From JAOUEA01 sp963810915 (lineage in GTDB: Bacteria; Actinomycetota; UBA4738; HRBIN12), in the NCBI GenBank assembly GCA_963810915.1, contig CAWEPH010000001.1, positions 310,001-374,000 of the forward strand: 64,000 nucleotides of DNA, read 5' to 3'. The stretch's first letter is position 1; each line of letters opens with the position of its first letter. The translations under genes and the position numbers were made by a program. Shown here piece by piece: positions 8,510-17,309 of the stretch. Below the pieces are notes generated by a model, which saw nothing but the letters and a program-made list of their open reading frames with translations, ran no database searches and was not told the origin of the DNA.

Positions 8510-10126
8510 ATGGGGAAGACGTACCACGCCATCGTCGTCGGGGGCGGGCACAACGGACTCGTGGCCGGGGCCTACCTCGCGCGCGCGGGGGCCCGCACCG
8601 TCGTCCTGGAGGGTCGTCACAAGGTCGGTGGGGCGGCGGACACCATGGCGCCGTGGCCCGAGGCTCCCGAGTTCAAGGTGACCACGCTCAGCTACGTGAT
8701 GAGCCTCATGCCCGACACGATCCAGCGCGACCTCAAGCTGGCGGAACACGGTTACCGGAACCATCCGGTCGGTCCATACTTCCTGCCGTTCCCGGATGGG
8801 CGATGCATCGTCCAATACGACGACGACGCCGCGCGGAACTACGAAGAGTTCGCCAAGTTCTCGAAGAAGGACGCCGACGCGATCGAGCGATGGGACGCCT
8901 GGATCGGCGGCCTCGCCGACGTGCTCGGGCCGATGCTGATGTCGATCCCCCCGACGGTGGGCTCCAAGCGGCCGTCGGACCTGTCCGAGCAGCTCCGCCT
9001 CGCATGGCGCTTCCGCGGGCTCGATGTGAAGACGATCGGCGACGTGACACGGCTGATGACCATGAGCATCGTCGACATCCTCGACCGCTTCTTCGAGTCG
9101 GATCAGGTGAAGACCGTGATGGCGTTGAACGGCCTGATCGGCACGTGGGCAGGTCCGTACGAGCCCGGCACCGGTTACGTGATGGCCCACCACTCGATCG
9201 GGGATGTCGGCGACGGCCACCTGGGCGCCTGGGCCGTGCCCGAGGGCGGGATGGGCGCCGTGGCCGATGCGATCGCGGCGAGCGCCCGTGACTTCGGGAC
9301 GGAGATCCGGACCCGGGCCCACGTCACGAGGATCCTCACCGAGGGCGGTGTCGCCCGGGGAGTGGTGCTCGAGGGAGGGGAGGAGCTCTACGCCCCGATC
9401 GTCGTCTCCGCGATCCATCCTAAGATCACGTTCCTCGAGCAACTGGATCCGAGCGAGCTCCCGACGGACTTCGTGGACGACATCGAGCATTGGAAGTCGC
9501 GTAGCGGGGTGGTCAAGATCAACGCCGCGCTCTCGAAGGCGCCAGTGTTCACCGCCCAGCCCGAGCTCACGGACCTCACCGGGGGATTCGAGCTCGCGCA
9601 CTCCATCGCCTATCTGGAGCGAGCCTTCGAGGAAGCACGCGCCGGGATGCCGGCGACGGCGCCGTTCTCCGATGGGGTGATGCCTACCGTGTACGACACG
9701 ACGCTGGCTCCCGAGGGCTGTCACATCGTGTCGCTGTTCACGCAATGGGTGCCGCATGAGTGGAACGAGGCGCCGCACACCGAGGAGCTGGACGCGTACG
9801 CCGATCGCGTGATCGCCGGCTACGACGCGCTCGCGCCGGGCTTCGCTGAGTCGGTGATCCACCGCCAGGTGATCGGACCCTACGAGATGGAGCACGAGTG
9901 GGGGTTGATCGGGGGGAACATCTTCCACGGGGAACTCTCGGCCGAACAGCTCTTCCACATGCGCCCCGCGCCCGGTTATGCCGACTATCGCACGCCGATC
10001 CGCGGGCTCTACCAGGCTTCCAGCGCCACGCATGGCGGAGGCGGCGTGTGTGGCATCCCGGGCTACAACGCGTTCCGACAGATCCGGGCAGACCGTAGGC
10101 GCGGCCTCCGAACCAAGAAGGGATGA
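8510..10126 (+). CDS. FAD-dependent oxidoreductase, phytoene-desaturase-like (NAD(P)/FAD superfamily)
   Basis: A 538-residue protein from ATG 8510, with GGAGGAG (8501-8507) unusually close, 2 nt away. The N-terminal dinucleotide motif VVGGGHNGLVAGAYLARAG and the following LEGRHKVGG are typical of the phytoene dehydrogenase/CrtI-related amine oxidase superfamily (COG1233). The C-terminal FAD-contact region has GLYQASSATHGGGGVCGIPG. Members oxidise C-C or C-N bonds; the substrate is not known. There is no carotenoid gene nearby. The partner appears to be the folate-dependent enzyme 7 nt downstream, which suggests joint handling of a methylated substrate. It is preceded by the paired-operator promoter. 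Confidence 0.82.
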   Translation: MGKTYHAIVVGGGHNGLVAGAYLARAGARTVVLEGRHKVGGAADTMAPWPEAPEFKVTTLSYVMSLMPDTIQRDLKLAEHGYRNHPVGPYFLPFPDGRCIVQYDDDAARNYEEFAKFSKKDADAIERWDAWIGGLADVLGPMLMSIPPTVGSKRPSDLSEQLRLAWRFRGLDVKTIGDVTRLMTMSIVDILDRFFESDQVKTVMALNGLIGTWAGPYEPGTGYVMAHHSIGDVGDGHLGAWAVPEGGMGAVADAIAASARDFGTEIRTRAHVTRILTEGGVARGVVLEGGEELYAPIVVSAIHPKITFLEQLDPSELPTDFVDDIEHWKSRSGVVKINAALSKAPVFTAQPELTDLTGGFELAHSIAYLERAFEEARAGMPATAPFSDGVMPTVYDTTLAPEGCHIVSLFTQWVPHEWNEAPHTEELDAYADRVIAGYDALAPGFAESVIHRQVIGPYEMEHEWGLIGGNIFHGELSAEQLFHMRPAPGYADYRTPIRGLYQASSATHGGGGVCGIPGYNAFRQIRADRRRGLRTKKG

Positions 10127-10133
10127 GCACGGC

Positions 10134-11291
10134 ATGACCGAACAGAACAGGTCGTTCCCGTTCTACTTCGCGAGCTGGTACAAGAAGTCTCCGTATTTCG
10201 ACAAGACCGTCGACGCCGGTGCCACCAGCTGGGATCTCTACAACCACATGCTGATCCCCACGCTCTACGACGACGATGTCAAGGAGTACTGGCACCTGGT
10301 GGAGAAGGTGACGCTCTGGGACGTCGCGGTGGAGCGCCAGCTGGAGATCACCGGCCCCGACGCCGCCCGCTTCACGCAGCTCCTCACGCCGCGCGATCTC
10401 TCGCAGACGCAGCCCGAGCAATGCAAGTACGTGCTGATCTGCGCACCCGACGGCGGCATCATCAACGATCCCATCTTGCTGAAGCTGGCGGAGGATCACT
10501 TCTGGCTGTCCCTGGCCGACTCCGACGCGCTGCTCTACGCGCTCGGTGTGCAGGCGTTCGCCGGCATGGACGTGGAGATCCGTGAGCCCGACGTGAGTCC
10601 GCTCCAGATACAGGGTCCCCGCTCGAAGCCGTTGATCCGCAAGCTCTTCGGCGATGATGTCGCCGACCAGAAGTACTACTGGCACAAGCAGACGGAACTC
10701 GACGGCATCCCGGTGGTGGTCTCGCGCACGGGCTGGAGCGCCGAGCTCGGGTACGAGGTGTACCTGCGCGACGCGACCCGCGCGCACGATCTCTGGGACG
10801 CGATCATGGCCGCAGGGGAGGAGTTCGAGCTTCGGGCCATCGCGCCGAGCGACCAGCGCCGCATGGAGGCGGGCATCTTCAACTACGGCAACGACATGGA
10901 CATCACCAACAACCCGTACGAGGTGACCGGCCTCGAGCGTCTCGTCGAGCTGGACAACGATAACCGGGTCGTCTCGCGCGAGGCGCTCGAGCGCATACGG
11001 GCCGAGGGCGTCTCGCGGAAGCTGGTGGGGGTCAAGATCGATGGCGAGCCCCTCGGGATGTGGCTCGAGGACTTCTGGCCGGTCGTGAACGACGGGACGG
11101 AGGTGGGGCGTCTCGTGAGCGCCTCCTACTCGCCGCGCCTCGAGTTCAACATGGGATTCGCCTGGGTGCCGATCGCCGCGGCCGGCGAGGGCTCACGGAT
11201 CGAGATCTCCTCTCCCCGGGGTCCGATGACGGCCACGGTGACGGCGTTGCCGTTCCTGGATCCGAAGAAGGAGATCCCCGCGAACGGCTGA
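10134..11291 (+). CDS. Folate-dependent aminomethyltransferase/demethylase of the GcvT family, DmdA-like
   Basis: A 385-residue protein from ATG 10134. It matches the GcvT fold and is most like the DMSP demethylase (DmdA) branch: early SPYFDKTVDAGA, then YNHMLIPTLYDDD, LWDVAVERQLEITGPDA, LLTPRDLS, NDPILLKLAEDHFWLS and PDVSPLQIQGP. The C-terminal GcvT beta-barrel follows from about residue 280. Family members pass a methyl or aminomethyl group to tetrahydrofolate. DmdA itself demethylates DMSP, but relatives act on other methylated compounds, so the substrate is open (glycine betaine-like, methylamine-like or sulfonium). It probably forms an operon with the FAD enzyme upstream (7-nt gap). I cannot separate true DmdA from relatives without a tree. 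Confidence 0.75.
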   Translation: MTEQNRSFPFYFASWYKKSPYFDKTVDAGATSWDLYNHMLIPTLYDDDVKEYWHLVEKVTLWDVAVERQLEITGPDAARFTQLLTPRDLSQTQPEQCKYVLICAPDGGIINDPILLKLAEDHFWLSLADSDALLYALGVQAFAGMDVEIREPDVSPLQIQGPRSKPLIRKLFGDDVADQKYYWHKQTELDGIPVVVSRTGWSAELGYEVYLRDATRAHDLWDAIMAAGEEFELRAIAPSDQRRMEAGIFNYGNDMDITNNPYEVTGLERLVELDNDNRVVSREALERIRAEGVSRKLVGVKIDGEPLGMWLEDFWPVVNDGTEVGRLVSASYSPRLEFNMGFAWVPIAAAGEGSRIEISSPRGPMTATVTALPFLDPKKEIPANG

Positions 11292-11315
11292 GGACGACCG
11301 GGTCCTCATGGCGGC

Positions 11316-11870
11316 ATGATGGACGGCGTGCAAGCGCTCACCGGACAGCTGCTGATCGCCGGGCCCTCGTTGTGGGACCCCAACTTCCGCCGCGCCGTCG
11401 TCCTCGTCGGCCACCACGACGAGGAAGGGGCCGTCGGTGTGGTCCTGAATCGCTCGCTGGACGTGCCCGTCCGTGACGTCGTTCCGGCGTTGGGTGGGCT
11501 CGTCGATGAGGACGCGTCGCTGTTCGCCGGCGGCCCCGTGGAGCCGGAGGGCGTCGTCGTGGTAGCGGACTTCGTCGATCCCACTAGGGCGGAGGTCATC
11601 GCGTTCGGGACGGTCGGGTTCCTGCCCCCGGAGCCAGACGCCGGGCTGGAGGACGGCATCAGGCGCGCTCGCGTCTTCGCCGGCTACGCGGGCTGGGGCG
11701 CCGGTCAGCTCGAGGCCGAACTCGACGAGGATTCCTGGGTCCTCGAGCCGGCCCTCGCCGGCGATGTCTTCCATCCCGAGCCCGACCGCCTCTGGGACGA
11801 CGTGTTGCGCCGGAAGGGTCGCTCGTTCGATCTGATGCGGCTGATGCCCGTCGACCCCTCCATGAACTGA
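11316..11870 (+). CDS. YqgE/AlgH family protein (UPF0301)
   Basis: A 184-residue protein, single-domain and of usual family length. It begins with LTGQLLIAGPSLWDPNFRRAVVLVGHHDEEG and continues with GVVLNRSL, FAGGPVEP and GYAGWGAGQLEAEL, all diagnostic of UPF0301. Structures of the family are known but its biochemical function is not; some members affect regulation of alginate or stress genes. ATG 11316 is used; an ATG one codon later is equally possible. It lies 24 nt after the DmdA-like gene. Confidence 0.93.
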   Translation: MMDGVQALTGQLLIAGPSLWDPNFRRAVVLVGHHDEEGAVGVVLNRSLDVPVRDVVPALGGLVDEDASLFAGGPVEPEGVVVVADFVDPTRAEVIAFGTVGFLPPEPDAGLEDGIRRARVFAGYAGWGAGQLEAELDEDSWVLEPALAGDVFHPEPDRLWDDVLRRKGRSFDLMRLMPVDPSMN

Positions 11871-11904
11871 GCTCGGGCGCTTGCCGAGTGCGGGAGACCG
11901 CGGG

Positions 11905-12882
11905 ATGCTTCGTTCCATGACGACGCCCGCGCCCCTGGCCCCCGACGCGATCGACCGATGCCTCGGCCCGTTCGGGACGACCGTGGGGCTCCCCGGACCT
12001 GCGTACACCGCACCCGAGGTCATGGCTTGGGAGGCCGAGCATCTCTTCGATCGATCGTGGGTCTGCCTGGGTCGCGCGGGTGTCCACCGGCCTGCACGCG
12101 GCCAGATCGAGCGGGCCGGCTGGGTGTTCACCCGGCGCTCCGGAGACGGGCTCGACGACGACGAGCAGTTCGGGAACGTGTGGGAGCTCCTGGCGCCCTG
12201 GGATGCCGCGGAGCTCGTCGTGGGAGCGCGCCACACCTACGAGATCGCCGCCAACTGGAAGCTCATCCACGAGAACTATCAGGAGTGCTACCACTGCTCC
12301 GAGATCCATCCCGAGCTCTGTCGCGTGACGCCCCCGGACAGCGGGTACTCGCTCGAGATGCACGGGATGTTCGTGGCCGGTCCGATGGACCTCAGGGACG
12401 ATGCGGAGACGATGTCCCTCGACGGCCGCTCCCACGGCATCCCGCTTCCGGGGCTCTCACCGAAGCAGCTCCGCGAGGTCGGGTACTTCGGGATCTGGCC
12501 GAACCTGTTGGTGAGCCCTCACCCCGACTACGTGCTCACGCATCGCGTGGAGGCCTTGGCGCCTGGCCGGAGCTTCGTGGAGTGCGAGTGGCTGTTCCCG
12601 CGGGAGCTGGTGGCGCGTCCCGACTTCGACCCGGCATGGGCCGTGGACTTCTGGGACGTGACCAACCGGGAGGACTGGGCGGCGTGCGAGTCCCTACAGC
12701 GGACCGCAGCGTCTCGAGGGCACCGCCCCGGTCCCCTCTCGCAGGGATGGGAGGCGGGCGTCTACCTCTTCGACCTGATGGTGGCCCGTTCCTATCGGGA
12801 GGGCCGCCCTCGCGGCTACGACGACATCCCCGACGTCGCCCTGATCCCGCGCTACGAGACGCTCGCTCGCGGCAGCGCGTGA
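11905..12882 (+). CDS. Ring-hydroxylating oxygenase alpha subunit lacking its Rieske domain
   Basis: About 325 residues from ATG 11905 (GGGAG 8 nt upstream; ATG 11917 is the alternative). The start of the alpha subunit is normal (LPGPAYTAPEVMAWEAEHLF, then DRSWVCLGRAG). At about residues 58-72 the sequence then jumps directly to the post-Rieske segment (GWVFTRRSGDG ... LLAPW). The ~95-residue [2Fe-2S] domain, with its C-x-H and C-x2-H ligands, is absent in every frame. The catalytic domain is intact: NWKLIHENYQECYHC with H130 and H135, and FWDVTNREDW supplying the Asp. Intact relatives are about 410 residues. It is coupled to the next gene by TGATG. It may be a degenerating gene or one that takes electrons from a separate ferredoxin such as 1865. 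Confidence 0.8.
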   Translation: MLRSMTTPAPLAPDAIDRCLGPFGTTVGLPGPAYTAPEVMAWEAEHLFDRSWVCLGRAGVHRPARGQIERAGWVFTRRSGDGLDDDEQFGNVWELLAPWDAAELVVGARHTYEIAANWKLIHENYQECYHCSEIHPELCRVTPPDSGYSLEMHGMFVAGPMDLRDDAETMSLDGRSHGIPLPGLSPKQLREVGYFGIWPNLLVSPHPDYVLTHRVEALAPGRSFVECEWLFPRELVARPDFDPAWAVDFWDVTNREDWAACESLQRTAASRGHRPGPLSQGWEAGVYLFDLMVARSYREGRPRGYDDIPDVALIPRYETLARGSA

Positions 12883-13661
12883 TGACGGGGTCCGTCGCGT
12901 TCGATCGAGCGGCCGCCTACTACGACCGAACACGTGGATTCACCCCCGAAGGCGAGCGCAGGACGATCGACCTGCTCTCCGGCGAGCTCGCCGGGCGCGG
13001 ACTCGCGCTGGAGATCGGGGTCGGGACCGGCCAGGTCGCATCCCCGCTGCACGCGGCGGGCGTCGACATCGTTGGGCTCGACCTCGCGCGGCCGATGATG
13101 GATCGGCTGATCGAGAAGGCGGGCGGGCATGCCCCGATCCCGCTGGTGCAGGGTGATGCGACGCGTCTCCCGTTCGGCGACGACGTCTTCGGGGCCGGGT
13201 ACTTCCGTTGGGTGCTGCACCTGATCCCGGATTGGGAGGCCGTGATGCGGCAACTCGTACGGGTCGTGCGATCAGGCGGGGTGATCGTGGGCTCCCTGGG
13301 CGGGCGCTTCGAGGGCCCGAGGGCCGAGATCAAGGATCGCTTCGCGGAGATCTCAGGGCTCCCGGCGCGGTTCGCAGGGCTCACGCTGGACGACTGGCCA
13401 CGGCTCGACGCGCTCATGACGGATCTCGGTGTACGGATCCGCGATCTGCCCGTCTACACGGATGTCGAGCGCGACGGCGTCGATGACTTCCTGGAAGCGC
13501 TGCGCGACGGCTCCTACTCGTGGACCTGGTCGATGCCGCAGGAGGATCGGATCCGCGCCGCCGACGAGGTACGCGCCTGGGCCGTGGAGCGGTTCGGCCC
13601 GCTCGATCAGATCCCCCGCCACGAGTACGAGATCGTCTGGTGCGCCTACGACCTCACCTGA
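12882..13661 (+). CDS. Class I SAM-dependent methyltransferase
   Basis: A 259-residue protein whose ATG 12882 overlaps the preceding stop (TGATG), so it is translationally coupled. The SAM-binding motif I is LALEIGVGTGQVASPL (about residues 40-55). GLDLARPMMDRL gives the acidic ribose contact, and VQGDATRLPFGDDVF is the adenine-binding motif. The arrangement fits the UbiE/BioC-like methyltransferase_11 family. The substrate is unknown; pairing with the oxygenase alpha subunit suggests O- or C-methylation of a hydroxylated product, which is inference only. Confidence 0.85.
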   Translation: MTGSVAFDRAAAYYDRTRGFTPEGERRTIDLLSGELAGRGLALEIGVGTGQVASPLHAAGVDIVGLDLARPMMDRLIEKAGGHAPIPLVQGDATRLPFGDDVFGAGYFRWVLHLIPDWEAVMRQLVRVVRSGGVIVGSLGGRFEGPRAEIKDRFAEISGLPARFAGLTLDDWPRLDALMTDLGVRIRDLPVYTDVERDGVDDFLEALRDGSYSWTWSMPQEDRIRAADEVRAWAVERFGPLDQIPRHEYEIVWCAYDLT

Positions 13662-13743
13662 ACGCTGCCGGGTTCCCCGCACGCCGGTATCCTGGGAGGC
13701 CATCACCGGGCGCGCTGCCGCCCCGACACCAGGAGGTCTCGAG

Positions 13744-14670
13744 GTGCCGATCACCGAGGTCGAGAAGATCTGGATGGACGGCGAGCTCGTGCCTTGGCAC
13801 GAGGCCAAGGTGCACGTGCTCAGCCATGCGCTGCACTACGGAAGCGGCGTATTCGAGGGCATCCGGGCGTACGAGACCCCGCGCGGGGCAGCCGTCTGGC
13901 ATCTCGACGAGCACCTGAAGCGCCTGTACCGCAGCGCGAAGCTGTACCACATGGAGATCCCGTTCTCGCACGAGGCTCTGGTGGCCGCCACGAAGGACGT
14001 GATCCTCGCGAATGGCTTGAACGCCTGCTACATCCGACCGCTCGCGTTCCGCGGCTACGGGGAGATGGGCGTGAACCCGCTCCAGGCTGAGGTGAACGTC
14101 ACGATCGCGGTCTGGCCGTGGGGCGCCTACCTCGGCGAGGACGCGCTCGAGCAGGGCGTGCGGATCAAGGTCAGCAGCTGGCGACGCAACGGTCAGAACA
14201 GCCTCCCGGCCGCCGCCAAAGCGACGGGGCAGTACATCAACAGCGTCCTCGCCAAGGTCGAGAGCCTGAAGGCCGGGTACGACGAGGCGATCATGCTGAA
14301 CGAGGCCGGTTTCATCACCGACGGCTCCGGCGAGAACGTCTTCGTCGTGCGCGACGGCATCATCACGACGCCTCCGATCCAGGCCGGCTGCCTCGACGGG
14401 ATCACGCGAGGCACCGTGATCGCGCTCGCGCGCGACGCCGGCTATCCGGTCCGCGAGGACAACCTCACCCGCACCGACCTGTACAACGCGGAGGAGTGCT
14501 TCTTCACGGGCACGGCCGCCGAGCTCACCCCGATCCGGGAGGTGGACGACCGCGTCGTGGGCGAGGGCCATCGCGGACCGGTGACGAAGGAGCTGCAGTC
14601 CGCGTTCTTCGCCGCCACCAAGGGCGAGAACCCCAAGTATCCGGACTGGCTCACGTACGTGAGCGAATGA
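13744..14670 (+). CDS. ilvE: Branched-chain amino acid aminotransferase
   Basis: A 308-residue class IV PLP aminotransferase from GTG 13744 with AGGAGG at 13731-13736. Diagnostic segments are WMDGELVPW, HALHYGSGVFEGIRAY, the PLP lysine K159 in PAAAKATGQYINS, and DGSGENVFVV for phosphate binding. It interconverts Val, Leu and Ile with their 2-oxo acids in the cytosol. TATCCT (13688-13693) is a plausible -10 about 50 nt upstream. Length and motif spacing fit the bacterial type I form of about 300 residues. Confidence 0.95.
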   Translation: MPITEVEKIWMDGELVPWHEAKVHVLSHALHYGSGVFEGIRAYETPRGAAVWHLDEHLKRLYRSAKLYHMEIPFSHEALVAATKDVILANGLNACYIRPLAFRGYGEMGVNPLQAEVNVTIAVWPWGAYLGEDALEQGVRIKVSSWRRNGQNSLPAAAKATGQYINSVLAKVESLKAGYDEAIMLNEAGFITDGSGENVFVVRDGIITTPPIQAGCLDGITRGTVIALARDAGYPVREDNLTRTDLYNAEECFFTGTAAELTPIREVDDRVVGEGHRGPVTKELQSAFFAATKGENPKYPDWLTYVSE

Positions 14671-14680
14671 GGGAGGCGAG

Positions 14681-17218
14681 ATGACCGAGCCCGAGGACCC
14701 GTATCGGCTCCCTCGGACGGTCATCCCGTCCCGGTACGACCTCACGATCCAGCCGGATCTCGCTCACGCCACGTTCTCGGGTGCCGAGGACGTCGCCCTG
14801 ATCGTCGAACAACCGGTCGAGCGGATCCTGCTGAACGCCGTCGACCTTGAGATCGACGACGGTTGGCTCGCCTACGACGACGGCACCGTCCTGCGGCTGG
14901 AGCACGTCGATCTCGATGCCGACCTCCAACGCGCGACTCTGTCGTTCGAGGCCCCGGTCGTGGCGGGAGCGTGGACGCTCCATCTCGAGTTCCGTGGGAC
15001 GCTCAACGACAAGTTGCGCGGCTTCTACCGGTCCACGTACACGGACGATGTGGGCTTGACGCACACCATCGCGACGACGCAGTTCGAGTCGGCCGAGGCA
15101 CGTCGCGCCTTTCCCTGCTGGGACGAGCCGGACCTGAAAGCCGTCTTCGCGATCACGTTGGTGGTACCCGAGGACCTCGCCGCGATCTCGAACGGCCCGG
15201 AGATCGAGCGCCAGCACCTCGACACGGGGCTCGTACGCGTTCGCTTCGCCGACACGATGGTGATGTCCACGTACCTGGTGGCATTCGTGGTGGGCCGGCT
15301 CGAGCTCACCGATCCTATCGATGCAGGCGGCGTGCCGGTGCGCATCGCCCACGTCCCCGGGAAGGGTCACCTCACCGGCTTCGCGCTGGAGGCCGCCGCC
15401 TTCTCGATGCGGTTCTTCCACGACTACTACGACATCGCCTATCCCGATGCCAAGATGGACATGATCGCGCTCCCGGACTTCGCGCAGGGCGCGATGGAGA
15501 ACACCGGCTGCATCACCTATCGGGAGTCGGTGCTCCTGGTGGATCCCGCCCACGCCACGCAGCAAGAACTCGAGAACATCGCCGACGTCGTGGCGCACGA
15601 GCTCGCGCACCAGTGGTTCGGGAACCTCGTGACGATGCGCTGGTGGAACGGGATCTGGCTGAACGAGGCGTTCGCCACCTTCATGGCCCTCCTCACGACC
15701 GACGCTATGCGTCCCGACTGGGAGCGCTGGTCGGCGTTCGCCCGGTTCTGCGCGGCGGCCAAGGAGGTCGACGCCCTGCACAGCACGCGCGCGATCGAGT
15801 ACGAGGTGCACTCGCCAAACGACACCGCGGGGATGTTCGACGTCCTCACGTATCAGAAGGGCGCGGCGATCCTCCGGATGTTAGAGCGGTACCTCGGGCC
15901 CGAGGCGTTCCGCGACGGCATCCGTCACTACCTGAAGGTGCACGCGTACGGGAACACGGAGACCCATGATCTGTGGGACGCGATCGAGGCGGCTACCGGA
16001 GAGCCCGTGCGCCGCATCATGGATCAGTGGATCTGGCAGGGCGGCTATCCGATCCTCGACGTCACCGCGGCTCGGGACGGCGTGCGGATCGACCAGCGGC
16101 GGTTCCTGGCGGATGGAGGGGTCGACGGGACGCTCTGGGACGTGCCCTTGCGGGTGCGTGAGCTCGAGGGGGTGGAACGCTCCGTGCTCGTGGGCCCCGG
16201 GGGTGCCGAGGTGCCGGCGGTGCCGACCGCGAGCGTCGTCGCCAACGCGGGATCGTCCAGCTTCGTGCGCGTCCGATATGCGGTCGCGCTGCAGGACCGG
16301 CTCACCGACCGCCTCCACGACCTCACACCGCTCGAGCGGTACGGGCTGGTCGACGATCTGTGGGCGGCCGTGATGGCGGGGTCCGCCTCCGCCTCGGCGT
16401 TCGTCCGCTTCGCGGAGCGGTTCGGGGCGGAGGACGATCTCTCCGTCTGGCAGGCCCTGCTGCAGGGCTTGGGGTGGTGCGATCGGTTCCTCGAGGAAGA
16501 GCCCCGAGAGTCGTTCCGCGCGTTCGTCCGGCACCTCGTGGCCCCGGCCCTCGACCGTCTCGGTTGGGAGGCGCGAGAGATCGAACCCGACCTCGCTCGG
16601 GCGCTGCGCGGCGCCCTCCTGCAGGCCCTCGGGGTCCTCGGTGCGGATCCGAGCGCTCAGGCCGCCGCGCGCGAGCTCGAGGCGCAGTCGCGGGCGGGCG
16701 AGGCCGTGGATCCGGCCCTGGCGGCGGCCTCGATCGCCATCGTCGCGCGCAATGGTGGCATGCAGGACTACGAACGTTACGTGGAGCGGGTGGCGACCGC
16801 CGGCACGCCGCAGGAGCAGCTCCGCTACCTCTACGCGCTCCCGCTCTTCCCCGAGAAGGAGGCCATGGCGCGGACGCTCACCGCGTCGCTCGACGGTGCG
16901 ATCCGCACCCAGAACGCCCCCTTCGTGCTCGCCTTCGCGACGGTCAACCGCGAGCACGGAACAGAGGCCTGGTCGTTCCTCAAGGCGCATTGGGACGAGC
17001 TGTGCGCGAGGTTCCCCGCACCGCTGATCATCCGGATGGTGGACGGGGTGCGGTTCCTGACGCTGCCGGAGCAGGTCGAGGACGCGGCCACGTTCTTCGC
17101 GAGCCATCCGATCCCCCAGTCCGCCAAGGGGCTGGATCAGACGCTCGAGCGCCAGCGCGTGGCCGCCGCGTTGCGGGTGCGCGCCGGCGCGGATCTCGCG
17201 CGGCGCTTCGCCCGCTGA
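14681..17218 (+). CDS. pepN: Aminopeptidase N (M1 family metallopeptidase)
   Basis: An 845-residue protein, normal for actinobacterial PepN. It has the N-terminal beta-sandwich, the GAMEN exopeptidase motif near residues 270-274, and the zinc site HELAH (306-310) with E329 in NEAFATF exactly 18 residues further on. A helical C-terminal ERAP1-like domain fills about residues 500-845. It removes N-terminal residues from peptides in the cytosol; no signal peptide is present. It starts 10 nt after ilvE, with GGGAGGCG as ribosome site. Confidence 0.96.
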   Translation: MTEPEDPYRLPRTVIPSRYDLTIQPDLAHATFSGAEDVALIVEQPVERILLNAVDLEIDDGWLAYDDGTVLRLEHVDLDADLQRATLSFEAPVVAGAWTLHLEFRGTLNDKLRGFYRSTYTDDVGLTHTIATTQFESAEARRAFPCWDEPDLKAVFAITLVVPEDLAAISNGPEIERQHLDTGLVRVRFADTMVMSTYLVAFVVGRLELTDPIDAGGVPVRIAHVPGKGHLTGFALEAAAFSMRFFHDYYDIAYPDAKMDMIALPDFAQGAMENTGCITYRESVLLVDPAHATQQELENIADVVAHELAHQWFGNLVTMRWWNGIWLNEAFATFMALLTTDAMRPDWERWSAFARFCAAAKEVDALHSTRAIEYEVHSPNDTAGMFDVLTYQKGAAILRMLERYLGPEAFRDGIRHYLKVHAYGNTETHDLWDAIEAATGEPVRRIMDQWIWQGGYPILDVTAARDGVRIDQRRFLADGGVDGTLWDVPLRVRELEGVERSVLVGPGGAEVPAVPTASVVANAGSSSFVRVRYAVALQDRLTDRLHDLTPLERYGLVDDLWAAVMAGSASASAFVRFAERFGAEDDLSVWQALLQGLGWCDRFLEEEPRESFRAFVRHLVAPALDRLGWEAREIEPDLARALRGALLQALGVLGADPSAQAAARELEAQSRAGEAVDPALAAASIAIVARNGGMQDYERYVERVATAGTPQEQLRYLYALPLFPEKEAMARTLTASLDGAIRTQNAPFVLAFATVNREHGTEAWSFLKAHWDELCARFPAPLIIRMVDGVRFLTLPEQVEDAATFFASHPIPQSAKGLDQTLERQRVAAALRVRAGADLARRFAR

Positions 17219-17309
17219 CCCTGTAGCGCAGCGCTCAACCTCGATTTGGCCATCCAGGCCCTCCCATGCGAGGATGCGCGCGGCGGTTCTCGGACTCGGG
17301 GGAGAGGGG

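Noticed and set aside
10134..11291. Firm assignment as DMSP demethylase (DmdA)
   Set aside because: The sequence pattern is DmdA-like, but the wider GcvT family has close relatives with other substrates; no DMSP genes are nearby.
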